A stretch of 64,000 nucleotides of DNA from Coprococcus sp. OM04-5BH (lineage in GTDB: Bacteria; Bacillota; Clostridia; Lachnospirales; Lachnospiraceae), in NCBI RefSeq assembly GCF_003482105.1, contig NZ_QULM01000001.1:434001-498000 (forward strand). The letters are read 5' to 3'. The translations under genes were made by a program, and so were the position numbers. This document shows positions 42,785 to 52,417 of this stretch, piece after piece. A model generated the notes under the pieces. That model was not told the DNA's origin. It made no database searches and saw only the letters and a program-made list of their open reading frames with translations. Each line of letters begins with the position of its first letter. Positions within the stretch are counted from its first letter, which is position 1.

Positions 42785-43210
42785 ATGATCGTGAATTTGC
42801 AGAGAAAAAAGGTTGTGATGAGATTGTCGAAAAATAAAAAAATAAATTTGAGAGCTCCCGGCAGACCATTTGATAACAGGGGAACCACTATAGTGGAGAT
42901 TATAATTGCATTTACAATGGTGGGAATTGTAATGACGGCGTTTACCGGAGTGATAATGTTGTCTTATAATTTCCTTGCGAAGTCAGAGCAGATGGTAGAG
43001 GCACAGGAAGTCTTTAGTGAACAGTTTTATACCGGACAGATCACTGCAGCGAACAGAGATGATATAAACTACACCATGACTGCGGATGATGACAATAGTA
43101 CCAGGATAGGGCTTGGACGGGCAGATACAAGGATATTCCACAACGATGAAATGGATATAAATGTCATCAGGTTTACGGATCAGGTACCGTCGGCTACAGT
43201 TGGTGACTGA
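42785..43210 (+). CDS. Minor type IV prepilin
   Basis: 141-aa prepilin: DNRGTTIVEIIIAFTMVGIVMTAFTGVIML. The cleavage glycine is about residue 33, and mature position +5 is Glu (T-T-I-V-E). The leader is longer than that of pilA. Short head domain with MTADDDNSTRIGLGRADTR. ATG 42785 has AGGA 5 nt upstream; the in-frame ATG 42821 with AAGG-TTGTG upstream is an alternative that gives a normal-length leader. One of several minor pilins in the cluster. Confidence 0.82.
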   Translation: MIVNLQRKKVVMRLSKNKKINLRAPGRPFDNRGTTIVEIIIAFTMVGIVMTAFTGVIMLSYNFLAKSEQMVEAQEVFSEQFYTGQITAANRDDINYTMTADDDNSTRIGLGRADTRIFHNDEMDINVIRFTDQVPSATVGD

Positions 43211-43251
43211 TCATAGGTTGTGAAATTTAGTTAGTATTTGCGGAGAAATTT

Positions 43252-43905
43252 ATGGGATATAGAATTGGCAGAAAGCAAAGACAACTGAATAAGGACACCG
43301 GCTTTACTTTGGTGGAATTGATTGTGTGTTTTGCACTTCTTGGTATATTTATGGTGTGTGCCATGCTTATCATTTCGTCGGTCATGGGCATATACTACCA
43401 TGCCAAGGGCGTTGACACCGGAAGGCAGGTGGCAGACATGGTGGCTACCAAGGTGGTTGGCGAGATTGAGGGAGCCGTTACCGGTGCAGATGTGAATGAT
43501 ACCGAGGTGAGTGGTATTGGAAGTACTGTGGATAGCCGTATCACCGGAGGCGCCATGGAATATATGGCAATAGGAGATGATGGCTCATATATTGATTTCT
43601 ATGACAGGACAGGAAGCCATGTGAAGATAAGTGTTGTGGACGATTATCTTGATATTTACTACTATCCTGTGGTGGTTGATGGGGGCACCGGGACGAAGCC
43701 CGGCAGAGGTGTTGACTGGACCTTTGACCCTAAGACCTATCAGGGCTACAAGGTAAGCAGCATGACATTCACCCATGTGGGCGGCAATATCATCAGGCTT
43801 GAGCTTGTTATTCATAGTGACAAGTACGGTGATTACACCGGCACCCAGTACATAGAGTGTTATAATTTCACGGACGCTGATGTTTCGGGAATTGTCCGGA
43901 AGTAA
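43252..43905 (+). CDS. Minor type IV prepilin
   Basis: 217-aa prepilin with KDTGFTLVELIVCFALLGIFMVCAMLIISS: cleavage after G17, then F-T-L-V-E with Glu +5. Head domain about 170 residues, including GGAMEYMAIGDDGSYIDFYD and GYKVSSMTFTHVGGNIIRLELVIHSD. Length fits a PilV/FimU-type minor pilin. Possible start ATG 43252 with GGAG upstream. Confidence 0.88.
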   Translation: MGYRIGRKQRQLNKDTGFTLVELIVCFALLGIFMVCAMLIISSVMGIYYHAKGVDTGRQVADMVATKVVGEIEGAVTGADVNDTEVSGIGSTVDSRITGGAMEYMAIGDDGSYIDFYDRTGSHVKISVVDDYLDIYYYPVVVDGGTGTKPGRGVDWTFDPKTYQGYKVSSMTFTHVGGNIIRLELVIHSDKYGDYTGTQYIECYNFTDADVSGIVRK

Positions 43906-44018
43906 AATATATTATAAGTATATGAGACCCTAATCAGATTTGAGCAGGAGGGGTTATTGGATCTGAGGAATACAAATGATACAATAAGCAGGATCAAGGA
44001 TTACATTGGAGATGAAAT

Positions 44019-44462
44019 ATGGGAGTTGCAGAGACAACACTAAAAAACCGAAGACGGGGACGGCTTAAGGTGGTACTCATTGTATTGCTGGTGCTGCTGG
44101 TATTTGGTACGCCTGTCATCATATATTTCAGGATATCTGCAGATGGGAGGATTGCCCTGAGGGAAGCCAAGAACATCAAGCTTTCCTTTCAGATGATATC
44201 CATTGAATATTATGCCATGGGAGACAGTATCTATGATAATACCAGGGCGAGTGGCATGGGTTAAGGAGTCCGGGAGAGGATTGATGAAATCCTGGAACTT
44301 AAGGGAAGCATAAAGATCACGTCGTATGACATCGGTAACAGGGTGGTAACAGGGTTTATATACACAACAGGATCATTCCAGGTAATATATACCTATGATA
44401 AGAACACCGGCGGAAGTTACCGGGTAAATTATATATTCAAGCTGTTTGATTTTGGGGAGTAA
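44019..44462 (+). pseudogene. Pilus-locus membrane protein interrupted by an in-frame TAA
   Basis: An 81-aa frame (RRRGRLKVVLIVLLVLLVFGTPVIIYF is one helix near residues 12-37, then IALREAKNIKLSFQMISIEYY) stops at TAA 44262-44264. The same frame continues directly as GVRERIDEILELKGSIKITS, VVTGFIYTTGSFQVIYTYD, YRVNYIFKLFDFGE to a TAA at 44460-44462, with no frame change: 147 codons with one stop at codon 82. The likely original is a small pilin-like/assembly protein. Either a nonsense mutation, a sequencing error, or read-through. Ribosome site GGAG precedes the ATG 44019. Confidence 0.75.
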
Positions 44463-44499
44463 ACAGAAAACCATAAAATGACAAGATAAGGAGAGTTAT

Positions 44500-45300
44500 A
44501 TGAACTGGCTTACAATTTCAATTTATTTATCAAAGGGACTTATATATCTGGTGTTTTTCCTGATAGGTATCACTGTATTTTCATTTGCAAATGTTGTGAT
44601 ATATCGTCTTCCGGAGAAGAAGGGTTTCACGAAGGGCTCATCAATGTGCCGTTCCTGCGGACACAAGCTGGCAGTGAAGGATCTTATACCGATATTCTCG
44701 TGGATCAGACTTAAAGGTAAATGCAGATATTGCGGGGAGAAGATATCCGTAAGATATCCGTTGGTTGAGTTATTCGGCGGTATATGTGCAGTGGGACTTA
44801 CAGCATATTACGGAATAACATTAAAGGCGCTGACCATATTCCTGTTATTTACGGTATTTACCATTATAACTCTCATAGATTACGATACCATGGAGATACC
44901 ACCGGTGCTGAATGTTGCAGTATTGATCCTTGGCATCATATCAATATGGACCGTAGGGGGCGTCAGTATCCTTGATCGTATAATAGGAATGTTCTGTATA
45001 AGCCTTCCGTTGTTCCTGATAGTGCTCATTATCCCTGAGGGCTTCGGCGGTGGAGACATCAAGCTTATGTTCGCGGCAGGCTTCTTCCTTGGCTGGAAGA
45101 TGACAGTTATGGGCTTCTTCATAGGTCTGGTTGCCGGTGGAATATACGGAGTGATCCTTATGGCAAGAAGAAAGAAGGGCAAGAAGGATCATTTCGCATT
45201 CGGTCCTTTCCTGTGTGCCGGCATGGCCATATCTATATTTGTGGGAACACAGTTACTGGACAAATACATAGATTTTATCAAGGCGGCATTCTACCAGTAA
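44500..45300 (+). CDS. pilD: Type IV prepilin peptidase (A24)
   Basis: 266-aa inner-membrane aspartic protease that cleaves prepilins and N-methylates the new N-terminus. The cytoplasmic N-terminal segment has the zinc tetrad CRSCGHKL and CRYCGEKISVRYPLVE. Catalytic Asp residues lie in LIDYDTMEIP and FGGGDIKLMFAAG (the GxGD motif). Eight predicted helices. AGGAG precedes ATG 44500. All pilin genes in this locus should be its substrates, including the giant GLUG protein. Confidence 0.95.
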   Translation: MNWLTISIYLSKGLIYLVFFLIGITVFSFANVVIYRLPEKKGFTKGSSMCRSCGHKLAVKDLIPIFSWIRLKGKCRYCGEKISVRYPLVELFGGICAVGLTAYYGITLKALTIFLLFTVFTIITLIDYDTMEIPPVLNVAVLILGIISIWTVGGVSILDRIIGMFCISLPLFLIVLIIPEGFGGGDIKLMFAAGFFLGWKMTVMGFFIGLVAGGIYGVILMARRKKGKKDHFAFGPFLCAGMAISIFVGTQLLDKYIDFIKAAFYQ

Positions 45301-45397
45301 AGTATACATGGGCGGAATGGTGATCTGTAAAATGGTCAGAGGTAATAACAGTAAAGGATAACAATGATCAGGTATAATATAACAAAGGAGAAATATA

Positions 45398-46600
45398 TTG
45401 GACAGCTACAGATATAAGGCAAGAAACGCCGGCGGACGAGCCTTTAAGGGTGTCATGCAGGCCGTTGATGAGAACGATCTTCACGAAAAACTGAAAAAGG
45501 ATGAGCTGTTCCTTGTAAGTGCGGAGCTGATAAAGGGAAAGACTTCCTCGAGAAAGCTGAAATCCGACAAGGTTGCGGAATTCGCAAGGAATATAGGTGA
45601 GCTGGTTGCCTCCGGCGTGTCATTGGTGAGAGCTCTTAAGATCATATCAGAGGATGAATCCATATCACCTAAGGAAAGGACTATATATGCAAATGTTTTA
45701 AGGCTGGTGCGTTCAGGTATACCGTTGTCCGATGCGCTTATTGAGCAGGGGGGCGTGTTCCCAACCTTATTTGTCAACATGATAAAAAGCTCGGAATCCA
45801 GTGGTAATCTGGATCGGGTGGCACTGCAGATGGCTGATTATTACGAGAAGGATTATAAGCTCAGCCAGAAGCTGTCCAGTGCGTTTACCTACCCTAAGAT
45901 ACTGTGCGTGTTGATAGTTCTGGTGCTCATAATCATAATGGGTTTTGTTATACCTCAGTTTGAGTCATTATTTGCACAGATGGAGACACTCCCGGCAGCC
46001 ACCAGGATATTGCTGGCAATAAGCGGTTTTGTGTCAAAGAAGTGGTACATACTTATATTTGCAGTGATAGTCGGTGTTATGGCAATAAGGCTTATCGTAG
46101 TCATACCGGCGGTGGCCTATGTGCTTCATAAGCTAAAGCTTAAGCTGCCCGTGTTCGGCAAATTAAACAAGGTCATATATACGGCGAGATTTGCCAGAAC
46201 CCTGTCGTCTCTGTATTCTGCAGGTATCCCTATAGTTACGGCACTGGGAATAGCCAGGGAGACCATCGGCAACAGGTATATAGAGAAGCAGTTCGACAAT
46301 GTTATCGCTATGGTAAGGGCAGGTGCCAACCTGAGTGACGCCATAAACAGTGTTGACGGTTTCGTGAAGAAGCTTACTTCATCAATACTTGTGGGTGAGG
46401 AGACCGGTTCCTTAGATACCATGCTTAAGTCAACGGCGGACCAGATGTCCTATGATTCTGAGATAGCTATGAACAAGCTGGTTGCAATGGTGGAGCCTGC
46501 CATGATAGTAGTTATGGCAGTTACAGTTGGATTTATCATGATAGCTATTATCCAGCCGATCTACGGTTCATACCAGGCAATAGCCAATAGTTATCAGTAA
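45398..46600 (+). CDS. pilC: Type IV pilus inner-membrane platform protein
   Basis: 400-aa GspF/PilC family platform protein. Two T2SSF domains: first GELVASGVSLVRALKII (about residues 65-185), second FARTLSSLYSAGIPIVTALGIA and GEETGSLDTMLKSTA (about 260-390). Three transmembrane regions (LCVLIVLVLIIIMGFVIP; WYILIFAVIVGVMAIRLIVVIPAVAYVL; MIVVMAVTVGFIMIAIIQPIYG). Couples motor ATPases to pilin assembly. Starts with TTG 45398, preceded by AAAGGAG; the length is normal. Confidence 0.94.
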   Translation: MDSYRYKARNAGGRAFKGVMQAVDENDLHEKLKKDELFLVSAELIKGKTSSRKLKSDKVAEFARNIGELVASGVSLVRALKIISEDESISPKERTIYANVLRLVRSGIPLSDALIEQGGVFPTLFVNMIKSSESSGNLDRVALQMADYYEKDYKLSQKLSSAFTYPKILCVLIVLVLIIIMGFVIPQFESLFAQMETLPAATRILLAISGFVSKKWYILIFAVIVGVMAIRLIVVIPAVAYVLHKLKLKLPVFGKLNKVIYTARFARTLSSLYSAGIPIVTALGIARETIGNRYIEKQFDNVIAMVRAGANLSDAINSVDGFVKKLTSSILVGEETGSLDTMLKSTADQMSYDSEIAMNKLVAMVEPAMIVVMAVTVGFIMIAIIQPIYGSYQAIANSYQ

Positions 46601-46615
46601 GGCGGTGAGAGACAA

Positions 46616-48112
46616 ATGAGTACAGTAGTATATTTATCAAATCAGAGTATACAGATTATAACCGGTACAAGGGGAAGCAAGAAGATAACAATAAATGACT
46701 GCTGCATCCTGGACGCACCGGAGGGCAGTATCATAAACGGTACGGTGACGGATATTAATTCTCTCGCTGACTGCCTTAAGGAATTCTGGCAGGCCAATTC
46801 TTTAAATGCAAATGATGTGTATCTGGTAGTAAACAGTAACAAGATAATAAGTAAGAACCTTGATGTTCCTGCAATGTCAGAGAGAAAGGAGCGGGATTTC
46901 ATCAGAAGGGAATTCGCCGATATAGAAGCAGGAACAGAGCGAGTGTACGGAAGCATAAGCTTCAAGCCGGACAGCAAGATGACCATTGTTCCAATGAACA
47001 AGCTGTATGTGGAGAGTGCCACCAAGGAATTCGTGGAGACATATATTGAACTGTTCAAGCTGGCAGGTATAGGCCTTAAGGGAATGTATTCCGGCGAGGG
47101 TGCACTGATATCCCTGACGGCATCAACTATAGCCACCACAAGAAAGACGTTTGTCATGGAGGTCGCCGACAACATGAACCTTACCACCATACTCTGGGTA
47201 AATGGCAGGTTCTATTACTATAACAGTACCAGATGCTTCAGCGTTCCGGGAACCGAGAGCTATGCCCTTGATGTGGGCAAATCCGTCAGCCAGATCATCC
47301 AGTTCATGCAGGCAAATCAGATCGAGTATGAGCTGGAGGAGATAGTTCTTGCAGGTATAAGCTCTGGAAATGTTCCATTATACAGAAATGCCATTGAGAG
47401 TCATGGAATAAATACGCCGGTGTCGGTATTTGCAGATACAAAGAGGATAAAATGCAACGGAAATTATGACATCCAGAGGACCATACAGGCAGTGTCGGGA
47501 TTGGGCTGTGTCCAGAAGAGACAGAACTTCCTTGTATATTATTCAGGCATGCACAAGGCAAGGAAAGAAACTGACGCAGGAACCATGAAGAAGATTGGTG
47601 CAGTTGCTGCGGTTACGGCAGTTATGCTGCTTGGCTTTGGAGGGACATTTGCATATAAGGTGATGAGAAATAACAAGCTCACGGAGCTTAAGGATTATAA
47701 TGAGTCACCGGCGGTCATAAGTCAGGCCAGCATGTACGATGCACTCCTTGCCAGAAATACATATATCTCCGGACAGTATTATGCCATCAACGAGATCTCG
47801 GACAATCTGGATACTTATCCATACTGTAGTGCAGAGGTAAGGAACATCATAGGCACATGTGCAAAGGGATATGCCGATGTTGATATTGAGTCCTTTAATT
47901 CCGATACAGGAGTTGTAACCATGGTTGCAAAGGCTGAAAATGTTGACCTTATAAACCAGTTCATTAAGCGTCTTACGGATGAAGATATATTTAACAACAT
48001 AGATTATACCGGATATGCTTTTGAAGAGGACACGGAACTCTGGAACATACATGTTATGTGCATACTTTCGGAATCCGCAGGAAAGCAGGGAGGTGAAGCA
48101 GATGCAGACTAA
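46616..48112 (+). CDS. pilM: PilM-PilN fusion-like pilus alignment protein
   Basis: 498-aa protein. The first 320 residues have the actin-like PilM fold pattern (STVVYLSNQSIQIITG, FKLAGIGLKGMYSGEG, GKSVSQIIQFMQ, IVLAGISSGN). A transmembrane helix follows (about 328-346, IGAVAAVTAVMLLGFGGTF), then a roughly 150-residue extracytoplasmic part reminiscent of PilN. In most systems PilM and PilN are separate proteins, so this is a natural fusion of cytoplasmic and membrane alignment subunits. Overlaps pilO by 11 nt. PilM function fits locus; the PilN assignment is by topology only. Confidence 0.85.
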   Translation: MSTVVYLSNQSIQIITGTRGSKKITINDCCILDAPEGSIINGTVTDINSLADCLKEFWQANSLNANDVYLVVNSNKIISKNLDVPAMSERKERDFIRREFADIEAGTERVYGSISFKPDSKMTIVPMNKLYVESATKEFVETYIELFKLAGIGLKGMYSGEGALISLTASTIATTRKTFVMEVADNMNLTTILWVNGRFYYYNSTRCFSVPGTESYALDVGKSVSQIIQFMQANQIEYELEEIVLAGISSGNVPLYRNAIESHGINTPVSVFADTKRIKCNGNYDIQRTIQAVSGLGCVQKRQNFLVYYSGMHKARKETDAGTMKKIGAVAAVTAVMLLGFGGTFAYKVMRNNKLTELKDYNESPAVISQASMYDALLARNTYISGQYYAINEISDNLDTYPYCSAEVRNIIGTCAKGYADVDIESFNSDTGVVTMVAKAENVDLINQFIKRLTDEDIFNNIDYTGYAFEEDTELWNIHVMCILSESAGKQGGEADAD

Positions 48113-48911
48113 GATGACAGAAAGAGACAAGAAACTGCTATTTGCCCTGGTAATCATAGTGATAGTGTTTGTTATCGGATATCTCGGCATATATCCGCTG
48201 GTCAAAAGTGTCAGGGAAATAAACAAGGAAATAGAGGAACAGGAGGCTCTTCAGTCTGAAAATGAGATTAAGCTTACTAATCTGACTATTATTCAGGTGG
48301 ATAATGAAAAGATGGAAGAGGACATAATCGAGAAGCGTAAGGATTTCTATCCGGTGATGGCAGCGTCTGACATAGACAAGCTGCTGACAGGAAAGGCTCT
48401 TTCCTACAATCTTTATTCCTATGATCTTGATATAGATGTAAATGACACGGTGGTGAGTCTGGTGCCTTACCAGTATTCTGATAGGGGTGAAGATGATGAC
48501 ACCGATGCGTCTGAAGATGACCAGGAAGATGCAGTGGATGCGGTAGATTATTTGGACAATACATATTCAAGCGGTTCAAATTCAAGCGGATCAAGCTCAG
48601 GCGGATCAACGGATACGGGAGATGCTTCGTCAGACTCGGATGGTACAACTACGGATATGTCAGCGGTTGGAATATATGTGGCATATGTGAATATGCGTCT
48701 CGGAGGAAACAGGGCAGATCTTGAGAAATTTCTTGATGATATGGTAGCCAGCGGAGAGAAGGTACGAGTTGTATCATATTCCTGGACAGAGGGAAGACAG
48801 CTTGATTATAACAATGACGGAACCTACAATCTTGTTACCGAGAAGGTACTTGATATCAGCCTAGAGCTGTATATGAGCGATCCCGGGGATGAGGTAGAGG
48901 GAACTGAGTAG
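48102..48911 (+). CDS. pilO: PilO-like pilus alignment protein
   Basis: 269-aa protein with a cytoplasmic N-terminus, one helix (LLFALVIIVIVFVIGYLGIYPLVKSV, about residues 11-34), a coiled-coil (INKEIEEQEALQSENEIKLTNL) and a periplasm-side domain as in PilO/GspM. A Ser/Gly/Asp-rich linker (about 150-185, SSGSNSSGSSSGGSTDTGD) separates two parts of that domain; such linkers are not standard in PilO. GGGAGG lies 8 nt before ATG 48102 within the pilM end. PilO family is assigned by position and topology. Confidence 0.8.
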   Translation: MQTKMTERDKKLLFALVIIVIVFVIGYLGIYPLVKSVREINKEIEEQEALQSENEIKLTNLTIIQVDNEKMEEDIIEKRKDFYPVMAASDIDKLLTGKALSYNLYSYDLDIDVNDTVVSLVPYQYSDRGEDDDTDASEDDQEDAVDAVDYLDNTYSSGSNSSGSSSGGSTDTGDASSDSDGTTTDMSAVGIYVAYVNMRLGGNRADLEKFLDDMVASGEKVRVVSYSWTEGRQLDYNNDGTYNLVTEKVLDISLELYMSDPGDEVEGTE

Positions 48912-49028
48912 GGAAGATATTTGCAGAAAATAGGTTGATAAGTCAAGAAATAAAATGGCTTGTGGCGGAATGTGGATTGTAAGATCACGCATTTGCAGAA
49001 ATTGTGTGAGAAGGGCGAAGATTTTGAT

Positions 49029-50708
49029 ATGGAGATGAACCGGAATATACGAATAGGCGAAGTTCTTGTGGAATTCGGCTATGTAAATGATTATCAGATA
49101 GCCCAGGCGATGGAGTACAAGCAGGCGAACAAGGGCGTTCGTCTCGGCGATGCACTCATACAGCTTGGATATATTACAGAAAAACAAATGCTTGAGGCTC
49201 TTGCCAAGAGACTTGGATATGGCGTGGCAAATGTCTCAGATCTGTCCATAGATGTTGACGCTGTGGAAATGGTTCCTGAGGCGCTGGCAGAGAAATATTG
49301 CATGCTTGGATATGGGGTAAAGGATGGAAGATATCTTATATTGGTAAATGATCCAATGAACTTCTATGGAATTGAAGATATCAGGCAGATCGTGGGAATG
49401 GATCTTCAGATATCCCTTTGCGAGGAGGCGCCTCTTGCCTCGGCGATCCAGTATTATTATTCTGAGGTGTCGGCGAGAAAGGCAGCGGTTAAGGCGTCCC
49501 AGAACAGTATCGAAGAGGAAAACATAGTAGATATAAATGTTGAGGATGGCGACGATGATACACCTATCATAAACCTTCTTAACAGTATTATTCTGAGAGC
49601 CTATAATTCAGGGGTTTCAGATATACACATTGAACCCTTTGAGCACCAGACCACTGTGCGAATGAGAGTTGATGGCGTCATTATGGAGTTCATGACCATA
49701 CAGAAGAATATCCACAATTCCCTTATTGCCAGAGTTAAGATCCTTGCGGATCTGGATATTGCCGAGCGAAGGATACCCCAGGATGGACATTTCAGAACAA
49801 GTGTAGACGGAAATAATCTTAATATAAGAGTTTCGGTGGTGCCTACGGTATTTGGCGAGAAGGCAGTTCTGCGACTTCTTGCGGGAACAGGAAAGATTGA
49901 TTATCCGGCGTCCTTTGGCATGAACGAGAAATCATTTGCACTGGTAAGCGAAATGTTAAATTCTCCAAGTGGAATTATCTACATAACAGGCCCCACAGGC
50001 TCAGGAAAATCCACAACTCTTTATATGATGCTTGAGTCCCTGTCAAAGAGGCAGGTGAACATATCAACCATCGAGGATCCTGTGGAGAAAAACCTTCCGA
50101 AGCTCAGCCAGATACAGGTAAATAATACCGCAGGACTTACATTTGAAGTAGGGCTTAGGGCATTGCTCAGGCAGGATCCGGACATAATAATGGTTGGTGA
50201 GACGAGAGATGCCGAAACAGCGGCTATCTCCGTAAGAGCCGCTATCACCGGACATCTGGTTCTGTCAACCCTTCACACAAATGATGCAGCTTCATCCATC
50301 GCCCGTCTTGAGGATATGGGCGTTGAGCCGTACATGATCGCAAGCTCGCTGGTGGGTATCGTGGCACAGCGACTGGTAAGAAAGGTATGTCCTTTCTGCG
50401 CGGTATCTGAGGAAATGACGTCAAAAGAAGAATACATAGCAGGAAGGAAGCTCCCGCATGTTATGCACGCCAAGGGCTGCAGGCAGTGCAATGAGTCCGG
50501 ATACAAGGGACGAATATCAATTCATGAGATCCTTCCTATAGACAAGCAGATAAAGAAAATGGTAACAAATGGTGCCAGTGTTGAGGAAATAAAGACTTAT
50601 GCCATAGATAACCTTGGCATGAAGACCTTGAAGCAGAGTGCCCTTGAGCTGGTAGAGCAGGGTGTTACTACTGTGGAGGAAATGGCGAAGGCAGCATATT
50701 ATGATTAG
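49029..50708 (+). CDS. pilB: Type IV pilus extension ATPase
   Basis: 559-aa hexameric motor that powers pilus assembly. N-terminal T2SSE_N domain (RIGEVLVEFGYVNDYQIAQAM), then the ATPase core with Walker A GPTGSGKSTTLY (about residues 321-332), Asp box DIHIEPFEHQTTVRMRVDG, Walker B DPDIIMVGETRDAETA, and the zinc tetrad CPFCAVSEE and CRQCNESGY. Length and order are typical. Two in-frame ATGs, 49029 and 49035; AGAAGGG is 13 nt before the first. A longer start at 48960 lacks support. No HDOD or MshEN extras visible beyond the N domain. Confidence 0.95.
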   Translation: MEMNRNIRIGEVLVEFGYVNDYQIAQAMEYKQANKGVRLGDALIQLGYITEKQMLEALAKRLGYGVANVSDLSIDVDAVEMVPEALAEKYCMLGYGVKDGRYLILVNDPMNFYGIEDIRQIVGMDLQISLCEEAPLASAIQYYYSEVSARKAAVKASQNSIEEENIVDINVEDGDDDTPIINLLNSIILRAYNSGVSDIHIEPFEHQTTVRMRVDGVIMEFMTIQKNIHNSLIARVKILADLDIAERRIPQDGHFRTSVDGNNLNIRVSVVPTVFGEKAVLRLLAGTGKIDYPASFGMNEKSFALVSEMLNSPSGIIYITGPTGSGKSTTLYMMLESLSKRQVNISTIEDPVEKNLPKLSQIQVNNTAGLTFEVGLRALLRQDPDIIMVGETRDAETAAISVRAAITGHLVLSTLHTNDAASSIARLEDMGVEPYMIASSLVGIVAQRLVRKVCPFCAVSEEMTSKEEYIAGRKLPHVMHAKGCRQCNESGYKGRISIHEILPIDKQIKKMVTNGASVEEIKTYAIDNLGMKTLKQSALELVEQGVTTVEEMAKAAYYD

Positions 50709-50793
50709 AAGGTTTGTGGGTTATAAGATTTATGGGCTGAAGCTTTTCGATTTTAGCGGTGACGAAAACGGCAAGAAATCATAAGGAGCAAGA

Positions 50794-51258
50794 ATGAAAA
50801 TTCTGGTAAGTGCCTGCTTATTGGGCGAAAATTGCAAGTACAATGGCGGTAACAATTACAATAAAATAGTTTGTGAGCTGGCGAAGGAACACCAAATGTT
50901 CCCGGTGTGCCCGGAAGTCTTAGGTGGTCTGTCTACACCCCGTTGTCCATCGGAAATCGTAAATGGAGTTGTGATGAACAAAGAAGGTATAAACGTGGAC
51001 AGAGAATTTCACTCCGGTGCAGAAAAAGCTCTTGCCATTGCGAAGGAAAATCAGGTTGATCTTGCAATATTGCAATCCCGTAGTCCCAGTTGTGGGGTGA
51101 AAGAGATTTACGATGGTACATTCTCCGGGACGAAGATTTCCGGACAGGGGATATTTGCCAGGATGTTGAGAGAAGAGGGTATCCGGACTGTCGATGTAGA
51201 GGACTTGGGAGAACAATTTTCTTCCATTACTATTATCCTGGAAGCAGATCACATTTGA
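50794..51258 (+). CDS. DUF523-family protein
   Basis: 154-aa protein of the DUF523 family (YbbK-like): ILVSACLLGENCKYNGGNN, FPVCPEVLGGLSTPRCPSEIV, ILQSRSPSCGVKEIYDGTFSG, and a C-terminal VEDLGEQF segment. Several conserved cysteines (in ACLLGENC, PVCPE, PRCPSE, SPSCG) suggest metal or Fe-S chemistry, but the function is unknown. AAGGAG precedes ATG. It is inserted between pilB and pilT; this gene normally has no link to pili, so it may be a neutral passenger. Confidence 0.88.
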   Translation: MKILVSACLLGENCKYNGGNNYNKIVCELAKEHQMFPVCPEVLGGLSTPRCPSEIVNGVVMNKEGINVDREFHSGAEKALAIAKENQVDLAILQSRSPSCGVKEIYDGTFSGTKISGQGIFARMLREEGIRTVDVEDLGEQFSSITIILEADHI

Positions 51259-51370
51259 AGCAGGAATTGTACAGGCTGGAGGGTATGTCTGCAAGAAAAA
51301 CCATACGGAGGCAGGGTCTTCTGGTTCTATAAAATTTAAGAAATACCAATAATTATCATGGAGGGATTAT

Positions 51371-52417
51371 ATGAAGATTGATGGACTTATTTTAGACGCC
51401 AGGGCAAATAAATGCTCGGACATACATATATCTGTGGGTATGCCTCTTATGTACAGGGTAAATGGACGGCTTATGGAAATTCCTGTTCCTTATTCGGACG
51501 AAGACATTGAGGACATGCTGGTGGATATGATGGATGATAAGCAGCTTGCTGACATTAAAGCCGGCAAGGATGTGGATTTTGCTGTCCGCACGTCAGACGG
51601 CAACAGGCAGAGGGTAAATATATTCAGGCAGCAGGGCAGGCTTGCGGCAACTATAAGATTGTTAAACAGCACTATACCTGAATTGTCCATGCTGGGACTT
51701 CCGCCGGTTCTGAATACTCTGGCTGAGAAGCCGAGAGGACTGATACTGGTTACAGGGCCTACAGGATCAGGTAAGTCAACAACCCTGGCTTCAATGATAG
51801 ATCATATCAATTCCACAAGACCGGATCACATCATCACCATTGAGGATCCTATCGAGTATACCTATGAGAAGAAAATGGCACTTATCCACCAGAGAGAAGT
51901 GGGCAGGGATGTGGAGAGCTTCGCTGCTGCATTAAGGAGTGCACTTCGTGAGGATCCCGACATAATCCTGGTGGGAGAAATGCGTGACTACGAGACCATA
52001 TCGGCAGCCCTCACGGCGGCAGAAACCGGACATCTTGTAATGTCTACCCTCCATACCACAGGTGCAGCCCAGACCATAGACAGAATTATCGACGCCTGTC
52101 CCGGATATATACAGAACCAGATCAGAACCCAGCTTGCCAGCGTGTTAAATGGTGTGGTTACCCAGTGCCTTATGCCAAATGCAACAGGTACCGGCAGAGT
52201 TCCGGGAACCGAGATCCTTGTGGGAACAGACGCTGTGTCAAACCTTATAAGAGAGAACAAATGTCACCAGCTTTCAACCGCAATGCAGGCAGGTGCCAGA
52301 GTGGGTATGCATACCCTGAATACAGATCTGTGTCGTCTTGTAAGTGCAGGAAAGATCACCATGGATTCCGCAAGGAAGTATACAAATGATCTTAAGGATC
52401 TGGAGCAGTTTTTCTAA
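51371..52417 (+). CDS. pilT: Type IV pilus retraction ATPase
   Basis: 348-aa retraction motor. Opening KCSDIHISVGMPLMYRVNGR is typical PilT N-domain. Walker A GPTGSGKSTTLASM, Asp-box/His-box region, Walker B REDPDIILVGEMRDYETI, and AAETGHLVMSTLHTTGAAQTIDRIID are intact. No zinc tetrad, which separates it from PilB. GGAGG lies 8 nt before ATG. Presence suggests dynamic (twitching or DNA-uptake) pili. The AT-rich stretch 52418-52741 after it holds only weak hairpins (ATACTC/GAGTAT at 52437-52459) and no gene. Confidence 0.95.
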   Translation: MKIDGLILDARANKCSDIHISVGMPLMYRVNGRLMEIPVPYSDEDIEDMLVDMMDDKQLADIKAGKDVDFAVRTSDGNRQRVNIFRQQGRLAATIRLLNSTIPELSMLGLPPVLNTLAEKPRGLILVTGPTGSGKSTTLASMIDHINSTRPDHIITIEDPIEYTYEKKMALIHQREVGRDVESFAAALRSALREDPDIILVGEMRDYETISAALTAAETGHLVMSTLHTTGAAQTIDRIIDACPGYIQNQIRTQLASVLNGVVTQCLMPNATGTGRVPGTEILVGTDAVSNLIRENKCHQLSTAMQAGARVGMHTLNTDLCRLVSAGKITMDSARKYTNDLKDLEQFF

